In this document: positions 46,654-58,999 of the stretch, piece by piece
Layout: every line of letters begins with the position of its first letter
How positions within the stretch are numbered: the stretch's first letter is position 1
NCBI GenBank assembly: GCA_914767715.1
Contig: OU612066.1
Coordinates: forward strand, 7,383,001-7,447,000
Reading direction: 5' to 3'
Source of the DNA: Membranipora membranacea
Taxonomy: Eukaryota > Bryozoa > Gymnolaemata > Cheilostomatida > Membraniporidae
DNA: 64,000 bases
Position numbers and translations under genes: made by a program
The notes under the pieces: generated by a model
Database searches by the model: none
What the model was told of the DNA's origin: nothing
What the model saw: the letters and a program-made list of their open reading frames with translations, nothing else

Positions 46654-49639
46654 AATAAAATAATATCATAGCACTTACTTTTTCTCCCGACCTGCACTCT
46701 GTCCTGTTTGGGTTAAACACAGTTCTATGGCATTATCTTGCTTGCTTACAAGGCCATAATGATTTGCATTAATGCTTGGAATATCAGTCAGCCATTGATA
46801 ATGCAATGTAGCCGACTCCTAAAAATGTTATTTCTGTATATAACTGTATATTAAACCAGGTGTGCATCACACATAATACCTGTTGTGATCATAATAAAAA
46901 TTCAAAATCCTTGCCCAATGTGGCTATACTAAAAATTCTTCCTACCACAGTAAGTGTTGCATACATACAAGCTGAACAATTGAAAGTCAATACCTGGTAG
47001 CAAAAACAATTCGAAACTTCAAGTTAAAAATCTATTATGATGGAAAATAACAATTCCAGTGTTAAATCTCTCACAAGGGAGATAACATAAAGTAAATGCA
47101 ACAATTCATAAGGAATAAATGTGTCAGTTGAGTATATTTATATATGAAAATGTCTTAACAATCAAAATGATATAGGCGCCCAACTCAGTCCTCTAGTTGC
47201 AGGGAGTTGGGTTTGATTCAGATGTATCATTATTTTCTTCTAAACAAAGACAAGTGTTGAAGTTATCCTCCCTGTACCACTAAGCAGAAAACTCCAGCGT
47301 AAAGTGCAGACATACCTTGTGGGGTTAGGGGTTTGTAACATGCTAGGTACAAATCATGGTAGCTGTGTGAGCAATTCATTACAGCTGAGGAGACTTGCGT
47401 CGGCAATATCATTTTCTCTTAACAGCAATCACCCAAAAAGCTCCGTTTTGAGATTTTAGCACATCTGGATACTGAAAACATGTGAATGAGAATTAACTCT
47501 TCCTCTATCACTGGGATTTTTAATCAACTTCTTCCTCCACCAATCAGAGTGTGTGACACAATTATTCTTGCAATTTCTACGGATACAAATAGAGCCGGGC
47601 AAACTTTGAATCACTTGAAATAACCATTCTGTGAGGAAGGATGACAACCATGTTATAATCAAGTGATTATATTTAGTGTTGAATATTTTGATTCGATTGG
47701 ATAGTCAATCTTACACACTCAACTCTTCGGTATAGATTCGGATGACAGAACTTCTCAAACCCATGCTCAGTTACAGTTTTTGATTGAATGACTGTAGATG
47801 AATTTGATAGCATTCTGCTATGATAAAGTCATAAATGTTTATCAATTTTGTTTTGTAGTTGTCACCGTTTGTGGTCCATGGAAGAAAAACAATTGTAATT
47901 GTCATATAGCGTATCAGTATAATACAAGGATATAATGTATCATAATGTGTCATATATGTGTCATAATATCTATACATTGATGTTATCAACTGAAACCTTT
48001 AATCCCTATTATGGTCTGATCAGGGAGCTCCCACCGTCTTAGCCTGTCTTTAGACCTGCCACCACCATGCTACCACCCTCCCTGCTCCGTGATCTGACCG
48101 ATATATGTGTTGTATGAATAGTAATTATCTCCACATTTCAAGTGGGAGTATAACTACCTTCAACAGAATATTTTTTCACTCTTTAAAATATTGAAGAAAA
48201 TAGGTCATGGCTTGAGATTGCGTGAATGATTTGTTCTGACAGCTGCCGCCAGGTTCCACCCCCTTTTTGTTGCCTTACAAATCAAAACTTCAAATTCACA
48301 ATATGATTCATTCCTTAATCAAAAAAATTTATAGCAACTTAACTTGTATCATTTCAAGATAAATCGGCAAAGGTTGTACATCAAGTATGATCAAATTTGC
48401 CAGCACTTAGGCTTGCTTCTATTCTGAGCGAACAAAAAAGTTTTAAAACCAAAGTTAGAATAAAACATGCTTAAAATTGGATCAAGATATCGATTCCTTT
48501 TAATTCAATGAGTGTAGTTGGCAATATTAATTTTTGCAAGTCAGCATTGATCATGCTGATAGTCTACAGTCTACACAGTAAGGAACAACTTCAAAATGCT
48601 ATTGATTGTTGTGAATGATGGAAAACTGCCATTCATGTCTGATTTTATTTTACGATGTTAGGGACAGTGGACACTTAAACCTGTACTCACCATGAGGGAA
48701 CCTTATTCTGATCTTAGTCTATGCCTATGGCAAACATGACTCTTCCTCAGGAATTTGGTGTTAGATAATTTGCTGGGCCCTTCATTACTTTCAAAGTACA
48801 AACATTCAAGGATCAAGGTTACCTTGTTAATCATACTCTAGTTATACTTTAATTCAATCTGGTTGGCTACCAGTGATTTCTCGTTGGCGTTACGTTTGCT
48901 AAGATCTGAACAGCTGTAGGAAATCAACAATTTGTGTACCAGAACGTGTCATGGGGCTCCAAGGAGCAATTATCAATATATAATCTTTATGGTCCAGGCT
49001 GTGGGTTATACTTGTATATGGTTTGTTGCTTTTAAGTTTGATACATATACAGTGCACCCCACTTACTTGGTCTTTCTGGGGACCGAAAATTTTCTCTTAA
49101 TTAAGCGACACGGGAATGCATTGATATTTTGCTGAACAAATAGGATTTCTGAATTTTAAGGTCTATAATTTAGTACACTGTATCTATGATTTTGTTGGTG
49201 TGTTTGTTGATCATGTTAGCTTGATTTTAAGCCGATGTTTGGGGTTGTCCAAACACCTGACTGACCTTGGTCCAGCTGCATCCTTTTACATGTTGATCAT
49301 GTGTATAGAAACCAATATTCAGTTTCAAAACTTTTTTTAAATAAAATAAAACGTTTAATGAAAACTCTGTTTATAAAAATGTATAGTAACAAGGTAAGAT
49401 TGTATAGAATTATTTCTTGTAGTGTTATCTAAGTGACCATTCATGAAAATGTTTGTTATGGCACATACTCAAAGTTTTTATTGGTTACACCTTTCATGAA
49501 TATATTACCAGCTATTGAAACTGGTAATCAGTGATCAAAGTGGACTTCTGCCTTTCGGGAACTCTACTCCGATGCAGCCCACAGGGAAATCTTTAGCAAA
49601 ATCTATATCAAATTATTCAAGCTATGCATTTTCATGTTG

Positions 49640-50530
49640 TTTCTAGATGACTAATATTGTGACTTTGTGCAATGTGTGTCATATCAGACAAATCCAGCAG
49701 TTCAATAGGAAGAAAATGAAAACAATGTCATGCGATGATTGATCCTGGTGGAACACACATTTATATTAGTGAAGACTTTAGGAGTGTAGCATGAAATAAA
49801 CATTCATCATCACAAGGTTGATCAGGAGCATAGATAGGTAGAAGGAGATAATGAGAAGGGGGAAGATGGGAGTGTTGGTGCCCTAGCCTGGGACTTTTAT
49901 CCATATCCAGTATAAACCATCCAAAAACCTAAGCTTGACCAGAACAAAACACATGCTTGCATTCTTGGAGAGAAGGAGGATCAAGAATTGACCTTGTCTG
50001 ATGATGTAGCCAAGATCTTATGAAGAAAAATATGAAAAGAGTCATTTACCAGCTGGTCAATTATGAATAGAGAACAGAATAATGCTTGTGCCACAAAAAA
50101 CGAATTTCTTAATGCTACATGATAAGGATAGCTGCTGGACTGAACATCATTCTGATCCTGTCTTAGTGGGAAGGTCCACAAAAACAGGAACATTATACTT
50201 AGGATGTCTACATGGGTATAGAAAGGACAGCCATATCAATGAAACTCTCTCCCTTTGCTCACTATGCATATAAATATATTGGTATCTGAAGGTCAAATCT
50301 TGCGAAATTCAAACAATGATATACCTTTAATTGTAATCCCTGGAGGGCAGTGGACATTTATAGGTTATGATTGTGACCTTGGGTTGATGGATGATAGTTT
50401 AATATACCAAATGGGCGCGTGGGCACGTTCACAAGTGGGCACGTTTACAAGTAGACAAGCTGGGTTTATCATGATGTAATACAGTTTAAATCGCCCAGTG
50501 GGCACGTTGGCAGACCGGCAAGTGAGTTTA
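49640..50530 (+). repeat. Dispersed repeat block upstream of peptide-gene copies
   Basis: Segments of this block recur elsewhere. Its part near 49,740-49,900 is matched in inverted orientation at about 60,740-60,880, and its part at 49,960-50,200 directly at about 63,555-63,755. The stretch near 50,340-50,400 (GTGACCTTGGG and flanks) recurs at 53,115 and, inverted, at about 60,660. It is promoter-distal flank of the secreted-peptide gene family and carries no coding sequence of its own that I can support. Confidence 0.75.
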
Positions 50531-50705
50531 TGATGGAAGACCTTAGCTTGATGGGAGACAGTTTAATATCCCAAATGAGCACGTGGGCACGTTCACAAGT
50601 GGGCACGTTCACAAGTGGGTACGTTCACAAGTGGCACATTCAAAAGTGGCACATTCAAAAGTGGGCACGTTCACAAGTGGGCACGTTCACAAGTTGGTAC
50701 CTTCA
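50415..50705. repeat. 16-base tandem array GTGGGCACGTTCACAA
   Basis: Two clusters of the 16-base unit with variants (GTGGCACATTCAAAA) surround a unique piece. The unit itself is related to a single copy, CAGTGGGCACGTTGGCA, near 50,500 and 53,172. It seems to have expanded locally from that flank. Confidence 0.85.
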
Positions 50706-50799
50706 CAAGATGACAAGTTGGCGCTTGATGTGCCACAAACAACTCAAATTTCTGTCTGATGTAACAGCATTACGCCTGCCACAGCCATTTAAAATGTAT

Positions 50800-53100
50800 T
50801 TTGCTACACATTAAAAGCATTGACTGTTACAGTCAAAGCACTACTCTTTTGATAAATATAAAATTCCACTGATATAGTTATTAAGGTATAGTAACAGTGT
50901 CGGTGAATTTTTATAATACCTTTATGGTCGGATAGGTAATTTGAAACTATTGCTTATACAAAATTTTTTTTTGCAATATCTTCATCGGTTTATTTTTTAT
51001 TGCTAATTACAGTATTTACTACAATTACTACGAATACTATGAAACAGAGCGTGAGAAAATTATTTATGAATGAAATTATTCACACTTTGCGCATGACGCA
51101 ACGAGCTATACCAGCAGTGTGTGAAATCAGCTATCAGCTGGAAATATGGTGGTGTAATAGCAGTCTGATAACACAAACAACTGCTTTGGGCATGACAATC
51201 AGAGGATAATGACAGCATTGATCATGAAACAATAGGATATTTGAATATGACAGAACAGGCTAAAAAATGCACAAAGTTGTCTTTTCAATGTCAGGAGGAA
51301 GACAATTCACTCTGTCTTTTTTACAGCTGATGTTGGAATATCCTGATTCCCAAATTATTGGTCATCAAATTAGGTCAACCGGAAACATCTCTGTTTCATT
51401 CATAAAAATTATTATCTGATTACCGAAGTGGAGATTATGTTTATTTGTTTAAAGAGGTTTTCTAGAAAGTTTACAGATAACAGAGTAGTTAAAAAGTAAC
51501 TTGTTGACCTCTACACACAGTTAAGTACACAAAAAAAAAGGGGTTATACATAAATAAATGACGATGTTCTAGAAATGGGAAAGTAAGTAAGTTATATATG
51601 GCTTATAGAAATAGAAAATGATATATATATATAAAATTATTGTTCTTGTGACAATTATTATAAAAAGTATTAGTTAAAAGATAGTAGGCTGTCAGCCGTT
51701 TTGCATTTCAGTTTGAAATTGTGCAGCAGATTTAAGAGAGCTGTTTTGCCAAAATGTGTCCTAAAAGAGGGTTTTATTACTGAACATTTACTTCTAAGGG
51801 AGCGTTGGTGTTTATTGGACTTTTGCACCAGCCGAAGAATATGCTTTGATGCTTTATTTTTGAATAATTTTTTATGTGTAAATTTGTGAAATAGGTAATG
51901 TCTTCTACTTTTTAGGGTGGGTAAGTTTAAGAGTGATCTACCAGTTGTGACAGAAAACTTTTTAGGTGCAGATATTATGATTCTAATTGCTTTATTCTGA
52001 ACTTTTTCAATTGTATTATTATGTTGTATTATTGGCCACAGATTTGGATAAACATGTCCAAACTCGTCAAAAACCATCATAAAACAAAGTTGAAATCATA
52101 ACTCACACCTTTCAAGAAATATGAATATGGAATTCAAAGGGGATAAGTGACAAATTGTGATTTAAGAGGTGAGTCACCCCCATAGAGCAGATTTGCTTCC
52201 TGTGTTCAGTAGGTCAACTTTGAGAGGTGATACAGTTGTTGCTATGGTAGCTAAGTTGAAGAGCAACATCACCGCTGTTATCAGTTGGTTTACTAAAATA
52301 ATTGGCAACCAATCAAGGCTGAGGCCTTCTATATCTTCAGAAAAATAACTCCATATCATACCATGTTTTGTCATTGAGAAAATAATCAAAGATCCCCTAC
52401 TGATAGAAATGAGAGCTTGTAGAGCGTTAATGATCGTTTATCAATTACACATTGGTCACCACGTTGTCATGAGGAGTCAATGCATGCAACAGATACAATA
52501 AATCATGTCAGGTGCTCAAATTTTGTTAAATAAATAACTAAATGCACAGATAGCTAATGAGCAAATAAAACTTTCCTTTACACGGTGGTGTCCACTCCCA
52601 AAGTCTATGTAGGAGAATATTTTTTCCATATATATACATTTTGAAGTCTCTAGAATTGTTAACTAGTGTTTTTTATGCTGTCAGATTAGAATTCAGCTGT
52701 GAGGACACCAAAAAGAAACCTCATGTCTGGCACATAATTCTGCGTTACTTCATTGTGCACAAAAAAGGAATCTGATGATAAATAATTCAACCTCACCTTC
52801 TTTATAAACCGTTATTCAAAAATCAAGAAGAAAACCAATTCCATCTCTATGCTACAGCTGCCTGAAAGTTCCCTTTCCAGCAAAATACGTGATTTTCGTG
52901 CAGTCATGACGCGACGTCAAAAGACGTTACGTCCTCGACTCTCATAGAAATATACTCCTACCTAGATGGTCTTCCATATATGCCAAAATCAACTAATTCG
53001 GACAACTTTTTTTAGGCGTTACTATATATAGTATATAAAGTATCGGAAGGTCATCTTTTATGAAATCTAAACACTAAAATCAGCACAAATGATAATTGAT
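50800..53100. other. Sequence inserted between duplicated blocks
   Basis: Apart from the LINE fragment at 51,670-52,080 and a TA microsatellite near 51,621-51,636, I see no gene. Compared with the copy near 60.6 kb, this stretch has no counterpart, so it is probably an accumulation of insertions. Confidence 0.5.
51670..52080 (-). mobile_element. LINE reverse transcriptase C-terminal fragment
   Basis: A minus-strand frame of 136 codons resembles the C-terminal part of a non-LTR reverse transcriptase: VYPNLWPII, then IEKVQNKAIRII, LPTLKSRRHYLFHKF and a basic tail. No YADD motif is present and the start is truncated. An AT microsatellite lies at its 3' end. It differs in sequence from the element at 39 kb, so it is likely a separate family. 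Confidence 0.7.
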
Positions 53101-53285
53101 TGAATGCAGTAGAACTATTCGTCATGGTGGTGACCTTGGGTTTATCATGATGTAATACAATTTAATCCGCCCAGTGGGCACGTTGGCACGTCGAACCTCA
53201 TTGATTCATTATGCTACCATAACAAGTCTTGAGATGAAGGAAACTTATGACCTTTCCTTTTATATTGAACCTCATTGAAGAAGGC

Positions 53286-55301
53286 TATAAAAGCGCATTG
53301 TCTTGTCCCATGTTATTCAAACAACAGGAAGACCAGCCAGCCAATACCTACCACACAGCACAATCCTAACAGAAGCGGGTAAGTTTCAAATCTGTGAGAA
53401 TAAGGATCAATTTTCAATTTTCTGGTTCACATTCCGAGGTAGTTCAACTCTTTTAATCAGGCCTATAGTGCTGTTTAGTTATGCATAATATTTTGTTGAT
53501 TAAATTTTTTAGTAAGAAAATAGCTAATCATTACAGAGTTACAGTTATTGGGTGTGTCACTAGGGGTGGAACGGATCAGGGTTGGGCAACCTCGGATCGG
53601 ATATCGGATATCGGATCGGTCTATAAATTCAACCTCGGATCGGATCCGGACCCGGATAACGCGTAAAAACGCTAAATTTATCAGTCACAGCAGCTCTTCT
53701 TTTGCACCATAATATAATTAAGGTCATTGAATACTTGGATAAACACCGTCAACAATCTCTTCCCTGAACCATTACCCTAATTCAAATGTGCACATATCAG
53801 CTTGGATATAATTCTTTACAGGAGCAACTTATCACTCAAACAGCGCAAGGATAACACAAACAGATTATTTGAAAAGATCATTTAATGAGTTCTAAGATCT
53901 CTTGACAACAAGAATCTGTGCATAGGCACTCAATTTGTCAGGATCACTCAAACCCCGATGTTAAAAATCACTGAGTTTGAACAAACTCCCTGCTCCTATG
54001 TCCCAACAGGGAGGTATATCCAACCTTCTCTGGTCCCAAACTCTCTGTTGTGATTAGGGATAGGAATTGTCCTCCTACTTTGAAAAAGCAGAAGAGGATA
54101 ATTACTTTGTTCATCAACCTAGACATTTTGTTACAAGGAACATCATTGGACAAAATTTTGTCTTATGTCACAGCGATCTGAGTAAAGATGCTTCTATCAA
54201 GTTCAGCAGAAAAAACACATCCATCAAATTTAATCAGCAACAATATAGATAGCTATGAAAATGAGATAGGTATCGAATGCCTACTGATCACCACTGAGTG
54301 CATTCAGCCAAACTCAATTATCTTATCTGAACTACAAATTAATGACTATCATACTTCCTCCCTTGTCATTTTCAGTGAGATAAATGATGCTAGGTAAGTG
54401 TTGATTAAAAACGCATCATCATCTAGGATCAGACATAACCCATATCCGACCCTGTTTGTGGTTGGATGCGAGGTCAAATATCCGAAATTCAACTCCAACC
54501 TCAAGAGGTCGTTCCACCCCTATGTGTCACAGCTTAGTAAATCTGCATGGAAACACCTTTTTAGCCCATTCAGCATTGGCAAAGTACCACATCATTAAAT
54601 TTAAGCATTAGCCTCTCATCATTGGTACCTCTGTAGAGTTTGAAATACAGTCCGTTGAATCTTTTGAAATTAGCGCTGCGAAGATCCTGAGCTCACTTCT
54701 CGTTCATATGAAACAAATAACACGTAACAATAACAGCGTAACACAACACATAATACAAATGTAACTTTAGCTCTTCAAAATCATACTGAAGTTTTGGCAA
54801 TTTAGATGTAGTTTATGTATAGTCAGCTGCAGGTACTGTTATTGTATGTCAACCCCGTTTCACAAAATGATTATCATGTGGTCAACTTGTTGGTTTAGTT
54901 AATTGAGTCATATGCTCAAGGCAGAGAGTGTTTTGAAATCTGAGAAGTCTAAATAAACTCAAGTAGACCATTGCGTAATATTCATCTCGATTGTTTGAAC
55001 AGAAGACATATTCCCTGTTAAAATATAAATAAACTCTTTGCATACCGCTCTATTGGTAATTTGTTCTTCTCCTCATTAATTTATTTGTAGGGCTGTTAAA
55101 ATATTTGAATTTATTCCCAACTTTTGAGCACATCTATTTATAATTGTGATCAAACTCAATTCCACCAGCTGAGTGTGCAATGCAGATATCTCATTTCACA
55201 TCTTCCTTTCTCTATTTTACAGTGATTGTACTGGTTTGGAAACTGCCAAATGTGGAAGACAAAATGTGTTCGAGGACCCAATAGAGTATGGTAGAAATTA
55301 A
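53286..55301 (+). pseudogene. Pseudogene copy of the secreted cysteine-rich peptide gene
   Basis: This is an inverted duplicate of the intact gene at 59,000-60,603. It keeps the TATA box (53,286-53,293), the non-coding first exon with donor GCGG|GTAAGT (53,379) and the last exon (55,223-55,301, acceptor ttttacag). The signal-peptide exon is missing: homology jumps from CTGTTATTG near 54,837-54,845 to the sequence after the exon-2 donor. The last exon has lost its final cysteine and several residues. A hAT-like element is inserted in intron 1. No secreted product can be made. Confidence 0.8.
53561..54522. mobile_element. Non-autonomous hAT-like DNA transposon, 962 bases, with target duplication
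   Basis: The terminal inverted repeats TAGGGGTGGAACG are perfect over 13 bases at both ends. They are flanked by an exact 8-base duplication, TGTGTCAC (53,553-53,560 and 54,523-54,530), the hAT hallmark. The duplicated locus at 60,335-60,342 has a single TGTGTCAC (reverse strand) with the flanking sequence continuous. It is therefore the empty site. Subterminal GGATCGGATATC repeats may be transposase sites. No transposase-like frame is present. Confidence 0.92.
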
Positions 55302-55359
55302 TGTTGTAACGTAATTAGCAAATGCATCTGACATAAGCTATGCTACCCCAATATGGTAC

Positions 55360-55590
55360 ACTATGTTAACTGACAACAACAAGCAACGACTCGAGGGGAT
55401 CCAGAAACAATCTCTTAATAACATATTTCTGGAGTTCAGCTACAAAGAATCATGCAATCTATCAGTATTAATGATTTAATATCATTCTTATTTCAACTCA
55501 CACATTACCAGTAAAGTTTTAAATGATCCCACCCCCTACATAATATACATATTTATGATGACTCTATAAATGATTATTTTCTCGCACAGT
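55360..55590 (+). repeat. Repeat block C, retroelement-derived 3' flank
   Basis: Translates at its start as LTDNNKQRLEGIQKQSL, reminiscent of a LINE reverse-transcriptase C-terminal stretch. Inverted copies lie at about 58,740-58,970 and 63,770-64,000. In each case it is the downstream flank of a peptide-gene copy, or where one is expected. Confidence 0.75.
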
Positions 55591-56640
55591 CAGCAACTTT
55601 GGACCAAAGCAATGTCTCACTGAGAAGTGATGTCGCAGCCTCCTTATTTTTTTTATGTCACACCATGACAAACAATGTTTTGCAAGTTGAAAGATTTTTG
55701 CACAGTTTCTACCCAAAGCACATTGTTATCTATTTTTAATATCACATGATATTATCAGATCTGAAAGTAATAAAGTAAACAAACTTAAATAAGGAAATGA
55801 CATTAACGATATTGACTTATTTATATATATGTGCACACATATATAGAGATGATAAGGACCTTAGGGCTATAAAATTATTCTGACGTGAACACAAAAACCC
55901 ATGGTAAATGTTTATTTTTTAAACTGAATTGTTTGGAATGCGATTTAGGAGCCTTGAGTTTTCTTTGGAAGATTGTAAAGGAGCATTGAAAATCATAGAC
56001 ACAATGCTCACTTTAATGGATTTACTTTACTATGTTTATTGAAAATGAATTGAAGACAAAAAATCTGCTGTGGTTTATACCTGGCATCATAAACACTCAC
56101 TCTGATATAGTATCAAACTGCTGTGATATTCCTACAGTAACACTGTTCTGGTTGCTCTCGATGTGTTTTATTTGAATGACCTTGACCATATAACCCACCT
56201 TATTGTTCCTTTAGGATGGGCCAGTTAATTGAATGTCTGTAATTTAATAATGTAATAATTTCTTTCTTTTATAAAGGGATACAGAATTTACACATTCACA
56301 ACACACTTGATTCAAAGGAACGATTTTCCTTGATTTTAGTGATGATAAGAAATTAGAAATTTTAAATACGACCACTCTATCGGATTTGATAACCAATATC
56401 AGTGCCAAAGATTTTATGAAAATAGCTGATGATCCGATGCATCCTCTTTTTAACTGTATTAAAAGAAATACTGCTAGAACATACTCTCTTAAGCCTACAA
56501 TTTTTAGACAAAAACCTGTGTAGAACTGCTAATTGTGCCAAATCCTTTATTCAATTTCTTATGAAGAATTTCAGTAACATCTGATAATTTTTTCTATGCT
56601 CTATTTCCATTAGAAGTGTCTACATAATTTTAACATTGCT
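55591..56640. other. No gene seen
   Basis: AT-rich sequence without supported exons or recognised repeats beyond short AT runs. Confidence 0.6.
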
Positions 56641-56644
56641 CACA

Positions 56645-57390
56645 TTCGTTTTGATTCCGTTGGCTGTAAGAGGAGAGATTGAGGCTTATAGAAAAGTCCA
56701 ATTTATGTGATAGTGGAATGGTAGAAGTGATATAAAAGAAGGGAGGTGCCAGATACCAACTACACAGGCCAACCCTCTGACTGACCTCGATCCAGTGTTG
56801 TCTGAAGAAAAGATTTAACTCCACATGTAAACATTAGGGAAGACATGAGTTTTACATTCCCCACATTATCTGCATACACACACCAAGGGATTTAGCTAGT
56901 AGAAGTGATATAGAGATTCACATAATCATCAACTCATAGGCAATACAAAATTAATTGGACTGTGTACCTGCCCTATAAGTTAAAAACCTCACCACTGACA
57001 GAGTAACAAAATGAAATGATATTTCTTGACTTTGAAAATCAGACGGGATTGAAAATTAAAAATATACCCTCAGCTATATTCCAGCTATGCAAGGACTTTG
57101 ACAGTTTTAAAACTTGAATCCGAAAAACTAGGCTTCAGGTAGTCTGTCAAATGTCAACATTTTCATGTCTTCAATGTTTGAGAGAAGATCTATGTAGCAC
57201 AAAGATTTTAAAACACAACACTTCTATCTATCCATGCAAACAAATACCATGAGATCCTAGCCTGAGACAGGCTGTCCTGACAAAGCATAATTAATCAATA
57301 TTTTTAAAAGCAATCTTAATTCAATTCACCAAGGTCAAATAGATGATTATGTCTACATCCTTGTCATAAAGTGGGATCAATAATGCTGAG
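56645..57390. repeat. Repeat block A, copy 1
   Basis: About 750 bases are matched in direct orientation by 62,630-63,460, with many substitutions and small indels. Shared landmarks include GGCTGTAAGAG near the left end, CCAGATACCAACTACACAGG, and TCACCAAGGTCAAATAGA near the right end. The function is unknown. Confidence 0.88.
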
Positions 57391-57574
57391 TTATTAAATA
57401 TTGAATTTATATCAATTTTGACTTTTTGTCAATATGACAATTAAAAGTCATAAAATTGATTTTATTTTGATATTTTGATTTGTCGTTATGGAACAAAGAA
57501 CAGGAAAACAAGTTGTTTTTTTATTTTTAGCATCTGTGCAAGAAAATGAAAAACAAACGATACTAAGTTGCCTT

Positions 57575-57644
57575 ATACCCGTCACTATCTACGCACACAT
57601 TTTGACGGTCTCAACATCTGGTAGATCCCAAACCAGTACAATCA
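57575..57644 (-). pseudogene. Relic of the peptide gene's last exon
   Basis: The acceptor ttttacag-like border at 57,645-57,646 and the start DCTGLGSTRC match the last exon of the intact gene, but a TGA at 57,611-57,613 interrupts the frame. Downstream codons still resemble VCVDSDG. Upstream (to about 57,930) the homologous intron sequence persists. No signal-peptide exon was found. Confidence 0.75.
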
Positions 57645-58537
57645 CTGTAAATAATAGGGAAAGGAAGGTGTGAAAAGAGATCTGCATTGCACACTCAGCT
57701 GGTGAAACTGAGTTTGATCACAATTCTAAGTAGATAGTTAAAAAAGCTGGGATTAAATTCAACTCAACTTCTGTTTGAACCATTGAGCAATTGTTATACA
57801 AAGATCCACTTTCGTTCATTTAGACTTCTCAGATTTCGAAACACTATCTTCCTTTAGCACATGACTCAATTAACTAAACCAATGAGTTGACCAAATGATA
57901 ATCATTATTCGTAATTTCATAATTTTTCATTTTTCCCTGGACATAGAGACGAATGGCATTTCCCAGCTTGAGTAACAAAGCTAAATGTTGGATTTTAGTT
58001 TAGTTTATTGAAAACTAATGTGTGTAATGTTAAAATTATTTAGAAACTACTTATCAAAATATATCATAGAAAAAAATGATCAGAGGTTATTAAAATACTT
58101 CATGATATTCTCCTCATAATTACGTATTTGAATTTCACATCTCATATATGCCTTGTCCTGCACGGTTCCTTCAGATGTGCTACTGAGAGATTTTTCAGAC
58201 CGGTGTGACCGTCCATGTGTAAATCTCTACTGCATGCAAATGGTTTATATACTCCCAACTTATTGATCTTAAAACATCTTGAGCATTATTACCCCTCTAA
58301 CCCGATTAACCCCCCACACTTTGGTTTGTGCTTCGAAACTCTCCTGCTGTAATCTGGGCCTTTTTCACGTACTTCACTGTGATCTAGTTGTGAGTTGTGG
58401 AATTCCGGCTGCTATGAACTGTTCCTAATAACTGCATTTTTAATTCTGTCAATCTTCTTTGGACATTCAGCTGTCACTGACTACTGCCCTACCAATCACT
58501 GTACAGACGAGCTGTAAATCACTATAGAGGAGCATCA

Positions 58538-58624
58538 ATGCCCGACGGTGATATAACTAAAGACGAAGAAGACGAAGATGAAACATTGGAAAAAGGATTT
58601 GGCACATTTACCAGTTTAACACAG
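58538..58624 (+). CDS. Possible acidic first coding exon, unknown gene
   Basis: ATG at 58,538 opens 29 codons with a Glu/Asp-rich stretch (KDEEDEDETLEKGFG) ending at a possible donor, ACACAG|GTTTGG. An acceptor-like ctatag lies about 14 bases upstream. I do not recognise the family and found no following exon before the repeat block at 58,740. It could equally be a chance frame. Confidence 0.25.
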
Positions 58625-58999
58625 GTTTGGTCTAAAAATTGTAGGCTTACAAGAGTATATTATAGCAGTATTTCTTTTAATACAGTTGAAAAGAGGATGC
58701 ATCAGATCATCGGCTATTTTCATAAAATGTCATTCAAAATATTTCTCTTACGTAGTTGATGGGTGGGATAATTTGAAACTCTACTGAAATGGGAATCTGT
58801 AGGTGGAAATAAAAATTACTGATAGATGGAATATTTAGAGCAATTAATGATTCTTTGTAGCTGAACTCCAGAAGGATGATATTAAGAGATTGTGTCCGGA
58901 TCCCTTTGAGTCTTTGCTTGTTGTTGTCAGATAATATAGTGTACCATAATGGGGCAGCCTAGCTGATGTCATATGCATTTTTCTAATTTCATTACAACA

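Larger units (their letters stand above)
45176..49600. other. Gene-poor region with one tandem duplication
   Basis: I see no supported exon. Apart from the direct repeat listed next, the stretch is AT-rich and unstructured. A weak B-box-like GGGTTTGATTC lies near 47,208-47,218. Confidence 0.6.

Noticed and set aside
53561-54522. Transposase or host gene inside the hAT-like element
   Set aside because: The internal open frames (for example 54,067-54,252) are short and show no transposase motif.
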